Of a stretch of 56,167 bases of DNA, positions 16,008-26,340 are shown in pieces. Source of the stretch: a virus; IMG/VR virus record IMGVR_UViG_3300035698_003823, positions 1-56,167 of that record. One strand, written 5' to 3'. The translations under genes were made by a program, and so were the position numbers. How positions within the stretch are numbered: the stretch's first letter is position 1; each line of letters opens with the position of its first letter. The notes beneath the pieces are model-generated. The model worked only from the letters and a program-made list of their open reading frames with translations. It was not told the origin of the DNA and did not search any database.

Positions 16008-19000
16008 ATGGAAAACATAAATGAAGGTGGACACGCTGTAAAGAATGTAACTAGAATTAATCAAGAGAATGTAGAAGGTACTCTAAAGGGTATTCAATCT
16101 GATATCCTTGATGAACTAGGTGTTAATTTTCCGGATAGTGCGAAGACTCTTGGATCTACTGGAAAGCGTAAACCTGGAGATAGTTCCGGAGATATTGATG
16201 TTGCTGTATCTATCGAGGATATACAGGACACTAATAATTTAGAAGACGAACTTGCTGTAGGTGAATTTATAAAAGATCTATCACTAAAGGTTACTCCTGA
16301 TGTTACTTATAATAAAGGTACTGGTATTGTTAGTATTTCTTATCCAATTAAGAATGTTGATAAGAAGCAAAAGAACTCTTCAGTACAGGTAGACTTCATG
16401 TTAACTCCAAGAGAGACTATGGATCTTGTAAGTTTTGGTCTTCACAGTCCTCATCAAAATGATTCTAAGTACAAGGGTGCGTATAGAAGTATTGCGTTAA
16501 TGGCGATTGCTTCTGAATATAAATACAAAACATTGAAGAAGATCAAGACAGAAGCAGGTAAGGACAAAGATGTTACATGGGAAAGAGGAATCTTCGACCC
16601 TAAACGTGGTTTGTTTAAGGGAACTCAAACATATCTTTCACCTAAAACTGGTAAGGTTTCAAAGACTAAGAAGACTCTGAAGCGTGAAATTATTACTAGT
16701 GATATAGAAAAGATAATTGAACTTCTACTTGGTAAGAATGCCACCGAAGCAGATGCAGACTCTTTCGAATCTCTTGTAGATTACATTAACAATAGTGATT
16801 TTGTTAATAGCAAAAACAAGGATAAGATCTTAGGTAAGATTGCATTTAACATTAAGAAGCAATTTGGTGAAGTTCCTGAAGAGTTAAAAGATGTTAAGTT
16901 AGAAGGTATGTATACTGAAGCAGGAAAGACTCACGCTCTCCAAGGTGTTACTCATCTTGAATTCCTTGAGGACCTTGTATTCAATCAAGGTTCAGCAGGA
17001 CTTGAAACTGCTATTGATACTATCGATAAGTTTGTAGATGACCTTGAACAAGAAGGTAGTATTGATACTCAGACATTTACTTCAAGCAAAATAGATGGTG
17101 CTCCTTCACTATATTATGGTACAGATTCGGATGGTAAATTCTTTGTTTCTACTAAAGCAATTTTCAACAAAGGTGAGAATCAAAGATTAGGATACGGACA
17201 AAGAGATATCCAAACTAAGTGGGATGGTGAGATTGCTAAAATTCTTTCTGCCTCATATAATATTCTTAAAAGTACTGTAAAGAAAAAGGGTGTTGTTATG
17301 AATGGTGACCTGTTATTCTCATCATTCGACCAAAAGAAAAAACTTACTGTTGATGGTCAAAAGGTTATTGGACTACAACCTAACACTATTCTCTATGCTA
17401 TTCCAGTAGATAAGAAGTCAGAAATATATAATAGAGTATCTAAAGCAAGTCTTGGTATTGCTATTCATGGTGCATTTAGATCTTCATTTGATGAAAATGG
17501 TAGATTAGTTATTGATAGACTACCGACTGAAACTATTATTTCTGAAGTGGAAGCAATAAAGAATCCACAAGTATTTGCTATTCATCCATTCATTCCTAGA
17601 ATAGATCTAAAAGAATCTATAAGTGATAATATAGAAGAAATAAATATGATCATTGAAGAGACTAAAGATGCTCTTGATCAAATAGATCCTGAGTTCGATC
17701 AAGCATGGCAGGATGGGTCTAATCCAATTCTCAAGAATATAAAGTCTAGAATGCAAAGTTTCTCTAAGAGTGAAGCATTGAAGTCTGATAGTAAAACAAT
17801 ATACAACGAGAATCAGATTGATAAATTTACAGAAACTTTCAAGGATAATCTTATAGAATATCTAGAGACTACACTATCTAAAGAATCTGAGAAGTTAAAA
17901 ACTAATGTTGGTAAAGAGAAGAAGTTACGATTCTTGGATAGTATGAAAGATTGGATCAATGATTTTTCAGATACATTTGAACCATTCATTCATTCTTATT
18001 TTTACATGCTCAACATTAAGAATCTACTAATTGAATCGTTTGGTAGTATAGAATCAGAACTAGGTAAAGAGTTCTTGATTGACAAGTCAAGTGATGAAGA
18101 CAAATTTATCGCAACTAAACCCGAAGGATATGTTCTTCTCAATGGTGGTAACATGATTAAGATTGTCGATAGAGTAGAGTTTAGTAAGAATAATGTTCTA
18201 TACAGTCCTTTCCATGAAGGTAATGGTATGGGACCGGAGAGTATTGGTAATGGTAAGATAATTAAAGTTAAGAAATTTACTGACACTGTCTCTGAGGAAA
18301 TATTGGATGCAATGGAAGCATCTGAACTCACCCTAGACTCTGGATTTTCAAGTGAGGAAATGGTAGAGACAGCACAGAAACTTAAGGAACAGAGCGCGAT
18401 CTTTGTTGGACGTTTTCAACCTCCAACAATTGCTCACGTTAAAAACATTGTTGGATTATCTAAGCAATTCAAGAATGTATATGTTCTTGCATCAGAAGCA
18501 AAGAACAAAACACCCAAGTATCTTAAGAAGAATCCTCTACAGTCTGCAGATAGAATCGTAGCACTTAAGAGTGACCCTAATATTAGTTCTCTTGATAATG
18601 TTAAATTCGCAGGTGGATCTACTAGTATGATCTTTGGTATTGCAAAAGACGAAGAAGAACAAAAAGCAAGAGATATGTTTGACGTTCCTGAAGGTGATAA
18701 ACTTGTAGTTGCCATTGGTAAAGAAGATGATCGTTATGGTATCATGGACAAGCGTGGAGAGTTATTCAATGTTAATAAAAATGAATCACCAAGTAAAGAA
18801 AAGAATGTAGGGTTATATGGTATTGATCTTATCCCTAGTAAAGGTGGTGAAGGTAAGGTAAGTGCTTCAACTATCCGTGATGCTATTTCAGCAGACAAAC
18901 CTAGAGTTGCAAAGAAAATGATGGCAGGTTCAGATAAGATTAAGGATATCACTATCAAGAAACTTAAGAATGCTCTGAGTAGGTATGATGAAGCAGAGAG

Positions 19001-19097
19001 AATGAATATAGATCCAACTATAGTAGAAGATATAGAAAAAGAAAAGGGTGTATGTCAAGAAGAAGCATTCGATATAATTCTAGGATTTCTAAACTAA
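16008..19097 (+). CDS. Giant multidomain protein: NTase, KxDG ligase-like and HxGH nucleotidyltransferase domains
   Basis: A 1029-residue protein. Residues 49-64 hold GST...GDIDV with a third Asp at 129 (VQVDF), the DNA polymerase beta-type nucleotidyltransferase layout. KIDG at 361-364 lies in a context resembling the adenylation motif of polynucleotide ligases, followed by strands and MNGDLLFS. From residue 797, AIFVGRFQPPTIAHVKN is the signature of cytidylyl/NMN adenylyltransferases (HxGH superfamily). Three nucleotidyl-transfer chemistries in one late protein are unusual. The substrate is unknown; virion delivery is inferred from late context. Confidence 0.7.
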   Translation: MENINEGGHAVKNVTRINQENVEGTLKGIQSDILDELGVNFPDSAKTLGSTGKRKPGDSSGDIDVAVSIEDIQDTNNLEDELAVGEFIKDLSLKVTPDVTYNKGTGIVSISYPIKNVDKKQKNSSVQVDFMLTPRETMDLVSFGLHSPHQNDSKYKGAYRSIALMAIASEYKYKTLKKIKTEAGKDKDVTWERGIFDPKRGLFKGTQTYLSPKTGKVSKTKKTLKREIITSDIEKIIELLLGKNATEADADSFESLVDYINNSDFVNSKNKDKILGKIAFNIKKQFGEVPEELKDVKLEGMYTEAGKTHALQGVTHLEFLEDLVFNQGSAGLETAIDTIDKFVDDLEQEGSIDTQTFTSSKIDGAPSLYYGTDSDGKFFVSTKAIFNKGENQRLGYGQRDIQTKWDGEIAKILSASYNILKSTVKKKGVVMNGDLLFSSFDQKKKLTVDGQKVIGLQPNTILYAIPVDKKSEIYNRVSKASLGIAIHGAFRSSFDENGRLVIDRLPTETIISEVEAIKNPQVFAIHPFIPRIDLKESISDNIEEINMIIEETKDALDQIDPEFDQAWQDGSNPILKNIKSRMQSFSKSEALKSDSKTIYNENQIDKFTETFKDNLIEYLETTLSKESEKLKTNVGKEKKLRFLDSMKDWINDFSDTFEPFIHSYFYMLNIKNLLIESFGSIESELGKEFLIDKSSDEDKFIATKPEGYVLLNGGNMIKIVDRVEFSKNNVLYSPFHEGNGMGPESIGNGKIIKVKKFTDTVSEEILDAMEASELTLDSGFSSEEMVETAQKLKEQSAIFVGRFQPPTIAHVKNIVGLSKQFKNVYVLASEAKNKTPKYLKKNPLQSADRIVALKSDPNISSLDNVKFAGGSTSMIFGIAKDEEEQKARDMFDVPEGDKLVVAIGKEDDRYGIMDKRGELFNVNKNESPSKEKNVGLYGIDLIPSKGGEGKVSASTIRDAISADKPRVAKKMMAGSDKIKDITIKKLKNALSRYDEAERMNIDPTIVEDIEKEKGVCQEEAFDIILGFLN

Positions 19098-19107
19098 AGG
19101 ATAAAAA

Positions 19108-20391
19108 ATGAGTGTAAAAGAATTAGATAAGTTCTTAATGTTCGTAGAAGGTACAGAGATAAATGAATCTATCCTTGATGAACCTAGAGATGAATTAAAT
19201 ACGGACATCTGGGACGTATCTAGTGGTACTCCTGAGATACGTAGTGATGTAGAGAAGCAAGTATTAAACGGACTGAGTGATCTATCAGGTAGTCTCCCAC
19301 TAGAAGAAGTATTTATAGTTGGAAGTATTACAGGTTATAGATACAACGATGAAGCAGATCTAGATGTAACTGTAGTACTGGGTGATGTAGAAGAAGGTAC
19401 TTTGGATACTGTTAGGGCAAAGTCTCCTGAAGTTAATGGTAGATTCGTCGAAGGTACTACTCACCCTATTAATTACTTTGTCCTTGGTGAGACACCCCCA
19501 ATGGAAAGATTTGATTCTGCATATGATATGAAGAATCATAAATGGTTAAAACCTCCGAAGGATTATGGTGTTGACGTTTCTAATGTATATGATGATTTTA
19601 AAAAAACAGTTACAGATATTGATATTGATTCTGAAGAAGCATTAAGAAGTCTAATAGATATAGATCTTCTCACCACTGCTATAAAGAAGGGTGGTAATCC
19701 AGAGACTATTATGTTTAAGATTATGTCGAGACTTGAAGATCTTGACACTAATATTAAAAACATATCAGCAACTTATGATGAAATACACACTGCAAGAATA
19801 GAAGCATTTAGTAATTATGAAGATTCTCCAGAACCAAAACAACTTCCATCTGCTAATCTTTTACCAGAGAATGTAAGATATAAATTATTGGAACGTTATC
19901 ATTATCTTGATATGATGCATAAACTTTCTGGATTAGTAAAAGAAACTGGTAAGATAGATACACCTAAAGATATTGAAGATGTTGAAGATATATTAAAAGA
20001 TAAAGATTTAAATGAAGATCGATCAGAAGAAGGTGTTTGGATTGATGATAAGGGTAAGATTATTTATCTTGATATGGGTATGGAACATAATGCATATGCT
20101 AAGAAAGTAGGAAAAAAGACTATTGCTAATGCTCTTAAGTGTGGGTGGGTCCGTGGTATTGTTGATAATGGAGAAGCGTCTTTTGAATTCAACGATAAAA
20201 AAGTTTCATCCTTTGCTATTCTTTCCGCTATGAAACTTCTTAAAGGTATCAATAGAGTAATTATAGATACGACCTCTGGACTGTCAGATGATTATAGTGT
20301 TAGAGAAGCAAAAAAAGAACTATCAAAATACATGGAAGACACAAATATAGAATCATTCTGTCAAAAGATTAATAGTTTATATAATATATAA
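19108..20391 (+). CDS. Nucleotidyltransferase-like late protein with capsid-targeting-like N-terminus
   Basis: A 427-residue protein. Residues about 72-89 read VGSITGYRYNDEADLDVTV, a GS...DxD nucleotidyltransferase core resembling that of the preceding gene. The N-terminus (MSVKELDKFLMFVEG) matches those of the genes at 27817, 28108 and 55405 and recalls T4 capsid-targeting sequences. The start is ten bases after the previous stop, in one operon. It may be an internal head protein. Confidence 0.6.
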   Translation: MSVKELDKFLMFVEGTEINESILDEPRDELNTDIWDVSSGTPEIRSDVEKQVLNGLSDLSGSLPLEEVFIVGSITGYRYNDEADLDVTVVLGDVEEGTLDTVRAKSPEVNGRFVEGTTHPINYFVLGETPPMERFDSAYDMKNHKWLKPPKDYGVDVSNVYDDFKKTVTDIDIDSEEALRSLIDIDLLTTAIKKGGNPETIMFKIMSRLEDLDTNIKNISATYDEIHTARIEAFSNYEDSPEPKQLPSANLLPENVRYKLLERYHYLDMMHKLSGLVKETGKIDTPKDIEDVEDILKDKDLNEDRSEEGVWIDDKGKIIYLDMGMEHNAYAKKVGKKTIANALKCGWVRGIVDNGEASFEFNDKKVSSFAILSAMKLLKGINRVIIDTTSGLSDDYSVREAKKELSKYMEDTNIESFCQKINSLYNI

Positions 20392-20423
20392 AAAGTTTTC
20401 TTATTATACTGTTTATTAAACTA

Positions 20424-20431
20424 CATAAATA
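20424..20431 (+). promoter_or_regulatory. T4-late-like promoter CATAAATA
   Basis: CATAAATA lies 34 bases before the ATG of the 1321-residue gene. Confidence 0.65.
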
Positions 20432-20465
20432 TAGAATAAGACATCATTTTATATGAGGAAAAATA

Positions 20466-23400
20466 ATGCATAAAGAAGATTTAAATAAAATAGAAGAAGA
20501 TCTTAATATATTCTCAACAAAAATATTCAATAAATTAGACTCTAAACAATATCTTGAAGCATTGAGTTCTATTGATAAGTACAAGATTCCAAAGGATAAA
20601 GAACAGACTATGTATGATTTTTACATGTCTACTCTTTTAATACCAGGCGCTACTGAAGCAGGTCTTGAAGATGAGAATCTTGATTCTGCAGTAACATATG
20701 TTAAAGATGTTCTATACCCTTCTCTACAGAAGTCTCTTATTGATGCTGTATTCTTTGCTATATGTGCAGAAGCAAGGCACGTATTGGACTCTGTTAATGT
20801 ATCTATAGGTTCTGTTATAGATAAAGTTACAAGTAAGTTCGGTAAAAGAATAGGTAATATGTATAATGAATATATTATCAATATTAGTTCCTTTGAATCC
20901 TATGGTTCTAAACTTCTTGAACCTATTAAGATTAGACCGAGATTAGAAAATAATAGAGGATCATATGTATCTTCTTATAAGTCTGCTCTTAAATCGTTTA
21001 AGAAAGATAGAGAATCTTTTATACAAGTACAAGAGTTTGTATTCAATCCTAATAATGTTGAATGGAAATCATCTTATGGTGGTGAACCTTGGAGAATGAT
21101 ATGTACAGGTTGGTTGAATCTTTTTGAAATAAACCCTAAAGATACTCTAAGACTATCAGTATGGATCGACCACATCTACGATCTCCAACACAATACAGAT
21201 ACAGTATTCAATAAAATGACTTCATACCAGAAGGATAGTTCTTATTCTTGGATCGGTAGAGCATTAGAATTTAAAAAACACATCAAGACTCCTTTCGAAC
21301 TTCTAGGTAAAGTCTCTCCTGATATGGAAAGACTTTCAAGATTCTATTTCAACAAGTACCAGAAAAAGAATTTCGAAGATTGGGCGAAGGGTAATACAAA
21401 AGCGATTGAAGAAACTCTTATTAGAAACAGTGCAGGTGAGGTAGATAACAAACCAGTAACTTTCGGATCTCATGATAAGAATATAAAAAGATTGAAAAAG
21501 AAGTTTGGTTTTGCTCCTTTAGATCTTGTAACAATAGATCAACGTGAATATGATAAATTATCAGGAGATGTTATGTCTTATGATGATAAAATAGAAACCG
21601 TTGGTAATACCCATAAAGTTATTTCTATTAATAAGTTAAATAATCCTATAAATGGAAACACTCATAATACAAATTTATTATCTGTTGGGAAAGGTATAAA
21701 TCATAGTCTTTTCCCTAAGTTACTTAAGAAGTATTCTATTAAGGATGTAAAAGATCCGAAGAAATCTTTCAAGCAAGATTACGGATATGGTGTTGGTGAT
21801 ATTATTGAATTAGATAAAGAACACATTTTAGATGAGTTTGGAAAAGATAATCCCACTATAGATAAACTTTTAAATACATATAAAGATACATATAAAATTG
21901 TTGATATTTTATCTGGTAGTGAAAGTGATCCATATAGTATAGTATTTGATATTGAAGGTGTTGAAGGTGCCACTAGACCAACGAAACAACTTGCTTCTCA
22001 GTATGTTAAGGAAGTTGATCCTTCTCGGATTTTAAATTTGGATTCGAATGAAAAAGAAGATATAAATGTTGGTGATGAAGTAGAACTTACTAAATCTCTG
22101 GATGATGATTATGATAATGTAAAGGGAGATGTTGGCAAAGTTCTGAATATAAAGTATCTATCAAGTGGAAATATTTATGACGTTGAATTTATTCAATGGA
22201 ATCCTTCAACCTTTATCCCAGAAGATGGACTGAAGTTATATAAAAAACATAATTACAAGAAAGATCTTGTAGAAGACATTGCTGTAAAGATGATGAATGA
22301 AATATCCGGAACTTATGATTATGGTATTCCTAAAGATAAAGAAGAACTTCTATATGACTTCTATGCATCTACATTCTTACGCAATAATACCAACGATGAT
22401 GACATTAACCATGCTGTTGATGAATTTAAAAATACTCTATATCCTTATCTGAAGAAACATCTTCTTAAGTATGTTGAGTTTTCTTTGTCTGCTGAAATTC
22501 GTCATATCTTTGATTCTACTAAACGAAATCCAAAGTATATATATGAGAATGCTAAAAAAGATAACCCTGCTATTGCTAAGATGTTAAAAAAATACATGAC
22601 AGATGTAACTCTCAGAGACAGATTCGGTGCTGAATTTATAGATAGAGAATCAGATGAGAAGATAAACAGAAGACTTCAAGATAACAGAGAAAGTTATGTT
22701 ACAGCATTTAAAGCATTAAAGAAAGCAACAAGAGGTGATCCTGAAGGTATTGCTAAACTAGGATCTTATTTGTTTGATCCAGAGAATGTTGAATGGGAAT
22801 CTTCTTATGGTGGTAAACCTTGGAAGATGATTTCTGATGCATGGTTAAAACTAAATGATATTCCAGTAAGAGATAAAGATATGTTAACTGTATGGATTGA
22901 CCATGTATACGATCTTCAACATAATACAGATACAGTATTCAATAAGGTTAAATCGTATGCTAAAGATGGTGGATATAAATGGATTAAAAAAGCTCTGGAC
23001 CACAAAGCGGGTATCCGGAATCCTTATGAGATCTTCGATAAACTCTCAGCGAGTGCTCAAGAGGTTATGGCATCGTTCTTCAAGCATACTGAGAACAAGA
23101 CTTGGGAAGCGTTTGCAAGAGAGAATAATAAAATTACAGATATTGGTAAGGATGGTGAACGTATAGAAACTAATTCTGAAGATAATAAAGAACCCATGTA
23201 TAAAAAAGGTGACATATATAAAGCAGATGAAGAAAAGTATAAATCTTCTGGTGCAGGATTCGTATATAAAAAACTGGTAAAGAACTTCGAAGGTAATGAA
23301 TTTGAAATCATTGGTTTTGAAAGTAGCACTGCTGTACCTAAAGATATTGCAGATATCTTAGTCTTTAAGTCTTTAGGTAATGGTAAAGAAACTACAAAAC

Positions 23401-24431
23401 AACTTATGAAGGATGGTAAAGTTCCAGGTTGGACTAAGGTAAAGAAATTCAATACAGGTCCGGATATGAAGGGCGATAAAATCTTTGATAAAGATTCCGG
23501 AAGTAACGATAAGGTTAAAGTTGGTGATACAATAGTTCTCACTCATCCACTTAGTTCTTTTAAAGGTGAGAAAGTTAAAGTATTGAAAGTTAAAGATAAA
23601 AGTGTTGTATATGAATCACCAGACGGCGAACATTATTTAGTAAAAAATAAAAGCTTCAAGAAAGTTCCGGAAGATCCGAAGGATAAAATGAAGAAGTTAA
23701 TTAAAGAGAATCAAGTTAAAGTAAGTGATATTGTAAAGAATACAATTAAGTCTAGTGATTTCTTTGATAGAGATGGTATCGTAATTGATATGAGAGGTTC
23801 TACTTTACATGTTTTCTATAAATTTCTACAGAGTGATAGTGTATATAAATTATCTCAAGGTGATTATGAAATGTATGATATGAACCCAATTGAGAAGAAA
23901 AGTTATGAAGAAATGTTTTTTAAGATTAAAAATGAAATAACAGACAAAGAATTTATAATACCTTCCAAATTTCTAAAGGTTGTCGGTACAAAAGATAGTC
24001 CTCAAGAAGGTGATCTTGTTACAGTAGAAGATATAGATAATAATTTCTATGTTATAAAGGTTTATCAAGGTGCAAAAAATACCAACGATAAATGGAGAGT
24101 ATTGCCTCTATTTGATGAGACACAAGTAGAAGATACCGAACATCCTCTAGAAGATTTCCTTTCTATGAGTGAAGGTATAATTAAAAGTAAAATCGAATTC
24201 ACTGACGGCAAGATGAAAAAGCAAAAAGTTACAGATAAGGGTGACGGTATGAGAGTCGATAGAGGTAGCAAAGGTTCATTAAATAAGAGAAGAATGAGTG
24301 TCAGAGAACAGATCAATAGAAAAAAAGGTGCTGTTAAAAGTAACCTCAAGACTAAAGCAAGAGGTAAGTTAGCGGGTGCCAATATTAAAAAGAAGATAGG
24401 TCAGAGATTAAATCCTAATTCTAACTCATAA
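20466..24431 (+). CDS. Giant late protein with internal duplication and SH3/KOW-like segments
   Basis: A 1321-residue protein. A unit of about 290 residues occurs twice: around residues 27-320 and 600-890. Both copies contain IPKDKE, NVEW.SSYGG.PW and VWIDH.YDLQHNTDTVFNK. Between and after them are small beta segments such as VGDEVELTKS and VGDTIVLTHP that resemble SH3/KOW barrels. The C-terminus is very basic (about the last 70 residues). It is not recognised in T4. Its position just before the protease, scaffold and capsid genes suggests a head component. Confidence 0.6.
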   Translation: MHKEDLNKIEEDLNIFSTKIFNKLDSKQYLEALSSIDKYKIPKDKEQTMYDFYMSTLLIPGATEAGLEDENLDSAVTYVKDVLYPSLQKSLIDAVFFAICAEARHVLDSVNVSIGSVIDKVTSKFGKRIGNMYNEYIINISSFESYGSKLLEPIKIRPRLENNRGSYVSSYKSALKSFKKDRESFIQVQEFVFNPNNVEWKSSYGGEPWRMICTGWLNLFEINPKDTLRLSVWIDHIYDLQHNTDTVFNKMTSYQKDSSYSWIGRALEFKKHIKTPFELLGKVSPDMERLSRFYFNKYQKKNFEDWAKGNTKAIEETLIRNSAGEVDNKPVTFGSHDKNIKRLKKKFGFAPLDLVTIDQREYDKLSGDVMSYDDKIETVGNTHKVISINKLNNPINGNTHNTNLLSVGKGINHSLFPKLLKKYSIKDVKDPKKSFKQDYGYGVGDIIELDKEHILDEFGKDNPTIDKLLNTYKDTYKIVDILSGSESDPYSIVFDIEGVEGATRPTKQLASQYVKEVDPSRILNLDSNEKEDINVGDEVELTKSLDDDYDNVKGDVGKVLNIKYLSSGNIYDVEFIQWNPSTFIPEDGLKLYKKHNYKKDLVEDIAVKMMNEISGTYDYGIPKDKEELLYDFYASTFLRNNTNDDDINHAVDEFKNTLYPYLKKHLLKYVEFSLSAEIRHIFDSTKRNPKYIYENAKKDNPAIAKMLKKYMTDVTLRDRFGAEFIDRESDEKINRRLQDNRESYVTAFKALKKATRGDPEGIAKLGSYLFDPENVEWESSYGGKPWKMISDAWLKLNDIPVRDKDMLTVWIDHVYDLQHNTDTVFNKVKSYAKDGGYKWIKKALDHKAGIRNPYEIFDKLSASAQEVMASFFKHTENKTWEAFARENNKITDIGKDGERIETNSEDNKEPMYKKGDIYKADEEKYKSSGAGFVYKKLVKNFEGNEFEIIGFESSTAVPKDIADILVFKSLGNGKETTKQLMKDGKVPGWTKVKKFNTGPDMKGDKIFDKDSGSNDKVKVGDTIVLTHPLSSFKGEKVKVLKVKDKSVVYESPDGEHYLVKNKSFKKVPEDPKDKMKKLIKENQVKVSDIVKNTIKSSDFFDRDGIVIDMRGSTLHVFYKFLQSDSVYKLSQGDYEMYDMNPIEKKSYEEMFFKIKNEITDKEFIIPSKFLKVVGTKDSPQEGDLVTVEDIDNNFYVIKVYQGAKNTNDKWRVLPLFDETQVEDTEHPLEDFLSMSEGIIKSKIEFTDGKMKKQKVTDKGDGMRVDRGSKGSLNKRRMSVREQINRKKGAVKSNLKTKARGKLAGANIKKKIGQRLNPNSNS

Positions 24432-24446
24432 ATTATAATATATTTA

Positions 24447-24475
24447 CATAAATAGTCGTATATAACTCATAAATA
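24447..24475 (+). promoter_or_regulatory. Two T4-late-like promoters
   Basis: CATAAATA occurs at 24447-24454 and again at 24468-24475. The second is 33 bases before the ATG of the prohead protease. Doubling is consistent with strong late expression of the head cassette. Confidence 0.65.
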
Positions 24476-24508
24476 GAATTAGACTATTAAATTATTAAGG
24501 AGAAATTA

Positions 24509-25219
24509 ATGCCTAACGGTGTAACAGTCGGACGTTTCATGAATGAATTTATTTGTGAAGATCAAATATTGTCCGAAGAATCAAAAGAAACAGGTGATTG
24601 GTACATCGAGGGTATCTTCCTTCAGGGTGATAAACTCAATAGTAACAAACGTGTTTACCCTATTAGTGTTCTTGATAAGTCAGTTGAGCAATTTAACGAT
24701 CAAAGGATAAAGAAAAATATTGCCTGGGGTGAACTTGGACATCCAGATTCACCAAAGATTAATCTCGATAAGACTGCTGTATTGGTTACTAATCTTGTCA
24801 AGCGTGGTACTGACTATGTAGGTAAAGCAAAGGTATGCCACGAAGACTGTCCTATGGGTAAGATCCTACGTGGTCTACTTAAAACAGGTGGTAAGGTCGG
24901 AGTATCTTCCAGAGGACTCGGTTCTGCTGATCCTAAAGAGTGGGATAACGGAGAAGAATGCAATCTAGTTAATAAGTTCATAATGAGAGCGATTGATGTT
25001 GTTGCTGACCCTTCTGCTCCGGACGCTATGGTTGAATCTATCCAAGAAGAAAAAGAATATATTTTAGATGGTTGTAGTGGTAAGATCTACGATATGAACG
25101 AAGAAAACTATAAGATGTTCGAAAGTAGACTGAAGACTCTTCCAATTAAGAAAGAACAAAGTCAAGAGCAAGTTTTTGAAGCAATCAAGTCATTTCTTGG
25201 AAGTTTGAAGGGAGAGTAG
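24509..25219 (+). CDS. Prohead core protease (T4 gp21-like)
   Basis: A 236-residue serine protease of the herpesvirus/T4 prohead type. WGELGHP carries the catalytic His (residue 78), KVGVSSRGLGS the Ser (about 133-134), and DVVADPSAPDA is the conserved strand that follows. It would cleave scaffold, capsid and internal proteins at (L/I)xE sites during head maturation. It is followed at once by scaffold and capsid genes, as in T4. Confidence 0.9.
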   Translation: MPNGVTVGRFMNEFICEDQILSEESKETGDWYIEGIFLQGDKLNSNKRVYPISVLDKSVEQFNDQRIKKNIAWGELGHPDSPKINLDKTAVLVTNLVKRGTDYVGKAKVCHEDCPMGKILRGLLKTGGKVGVSSRGLGSADPKEWDNGEECNLVNKFIMRAIDVVADPSAPDAMVESIQEEKEYILDGCSGKIYDMNEENYKMFESRLKTLPIKKEQSQEQVFEAIKSFLGSLKGE

Positions 25220-25220
25220 T

Positions 25221-25406
25221 ATGTCAAAAGAACTAACAAAACAATTAACTAAGATTGTTAATAGTTCTAGTATCTTAAACGAGAGTTTGATAGATGAGGA
25301 TACAGAGTTGTTTTTCATCGACAAACATTTGGAAGGACATGTAGAAAATGTCTATAATGATATATTTAAACCTATTTTTAATAAAAATAATTCAAGGGGA
25401 TTATAA
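25221..25406 (+). CDS. Small prohead-core-like protein
   Basis: A 61-residue protein starting one base after the protease stop and overlapping the scaffold start (TAATG). T4 has small core proteins (gp67/gp68) in this neighbourhood, so an internal prohead role is likely by position. There is no sequence signature. Confidence 0.5.
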   Translation: MSKELTKQLTKIVNSSSILNESLIDEDTELFFIDKHLEGHVENVYNDIFKPIFNKNNSRGL

Positions 25407-26236
25407 TGGCAAGACGTAAGAAAAAGAAAAGTCTATTAGAGAATGATATTCTTTCTGCTGTACAAAAGACTGAATTAACAAGTATTATCGATGTATTAGT
25501 AGAGGAACGTATAAAAGAACGTCAGTCTCAATTTGTTGACAAGTATACTTCTTTTATCGTTGAAAGTGCTACAACTAAACTAACAGGAAAGATCAAAGAA
25601 AAACTCTCAGAAGATATGTCTTCTAAAATTAATGAAGCGAACGATAAGGCACAGCGCCTTTGTCGTAGTGTTATTCTTGAAGCATCTAATAAGATTTCTG
25701 ATTATAAAAAGAACCAGGAAAGTTTAGTAGAAGAATTTAAGTCTTCCGCTCCTAAACTTATTGAAAAACTTGCTGAAGAAAAAGCATTGGAGATCCAAGC
25801 AGAAGCGGTTGAAACTATTGATAAGTATAAAAAGAATGTACAGATTGTAGAATCAATGAAGGACACTCTTGCTCAGGTAGGGTTTATCATCAATGAAGAT
25901 ATAGATGATGTTGTTAAAACTAAGAACAATGAAGTTATGGATCTTAGAACTAAACTCAATCGCGCTGAAAGAGATCTAAAGGTATCTGATCTTACTGAAG
26001 GTATGCTTCCAACTCAAAAGGAAAAGATGACTACACTCCTTGAAGAGTATGCTACATCTAAAGATGTTGAGAATCATTTCAAATCAGTGAAAGAAAAGAT
26101 TCTTGTAGAAAACACTGTAGTTCTAAATGAAGAAACAATTGATAATGTACCAAATGAATTGTCTATGAAAATGAATGAAGAAAAAGACTTTAGTAGTTTT
26201 CTTTCAAGTTCTACAAAATTTATGAAGAAAAATTAA
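25406..26236 (+). CDS. Prohead scaffold protein (T4 gp22-like)
   Basis: A 276-residue, highly charged, almost entirely helical protein with a basic start (MARRKKKKSLLEND). Many candidate (L/I)xE cleavage sites lie along it. Size, composition and place between protease and capsid match T4 gp22. It would form the prohead core and be degraded by the protease. Confidence 0.8.
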   Translation: MARRKKKKSLLENDILSAVQKTELTSIIDVLVEERIKERQSQFVDKYTSFIVESATTKLTGKIKEKLSEDMSSKINEANDKAQRLCRSVILEASNKISDYKKNQESLVEEFKSSAPKLIEKLAEEKALEIQAEAVETIDKYKKNVQIVESMKDTLAQVGFIINEDIDDVVKTKNNEVMDLRTKLNRAERDLKVSDLTEGMLPTQKEKMTTLLEEYATSKDVENHFKSVKEKILVENTVVLNEETIDNVPNELSMKMNEEKDFSSFLSSSTKFMKKN

Positions 26237-26265
26237 TTTTTTTAATGAAAAACGTAAGTCAAAGG

Positions 26266-26273
26266 TATAAATA
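26266..26273 (+). promoter_or_regulatory. T4-late-like promoter TATAAATA
   Basis: A perfect TATAAATA, 67 bases before the capsid ATG. It gives the major capsid gene its own late transcript. Confidence 0.75.
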
Positions 26274-26340
26274 GAATTAGACAATAAAGTTAATGGAATA
26301 CTTTATTTATATATTAGTTATTATTATGGAGGTTAACCCT

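Noticed and set aside
23057-23542. 161-residue minus-strand frame within the 1321-residue gene
   Set aside because: A mirror of the plus-strand Ser/Lys codons; no ribosome site or operon context.
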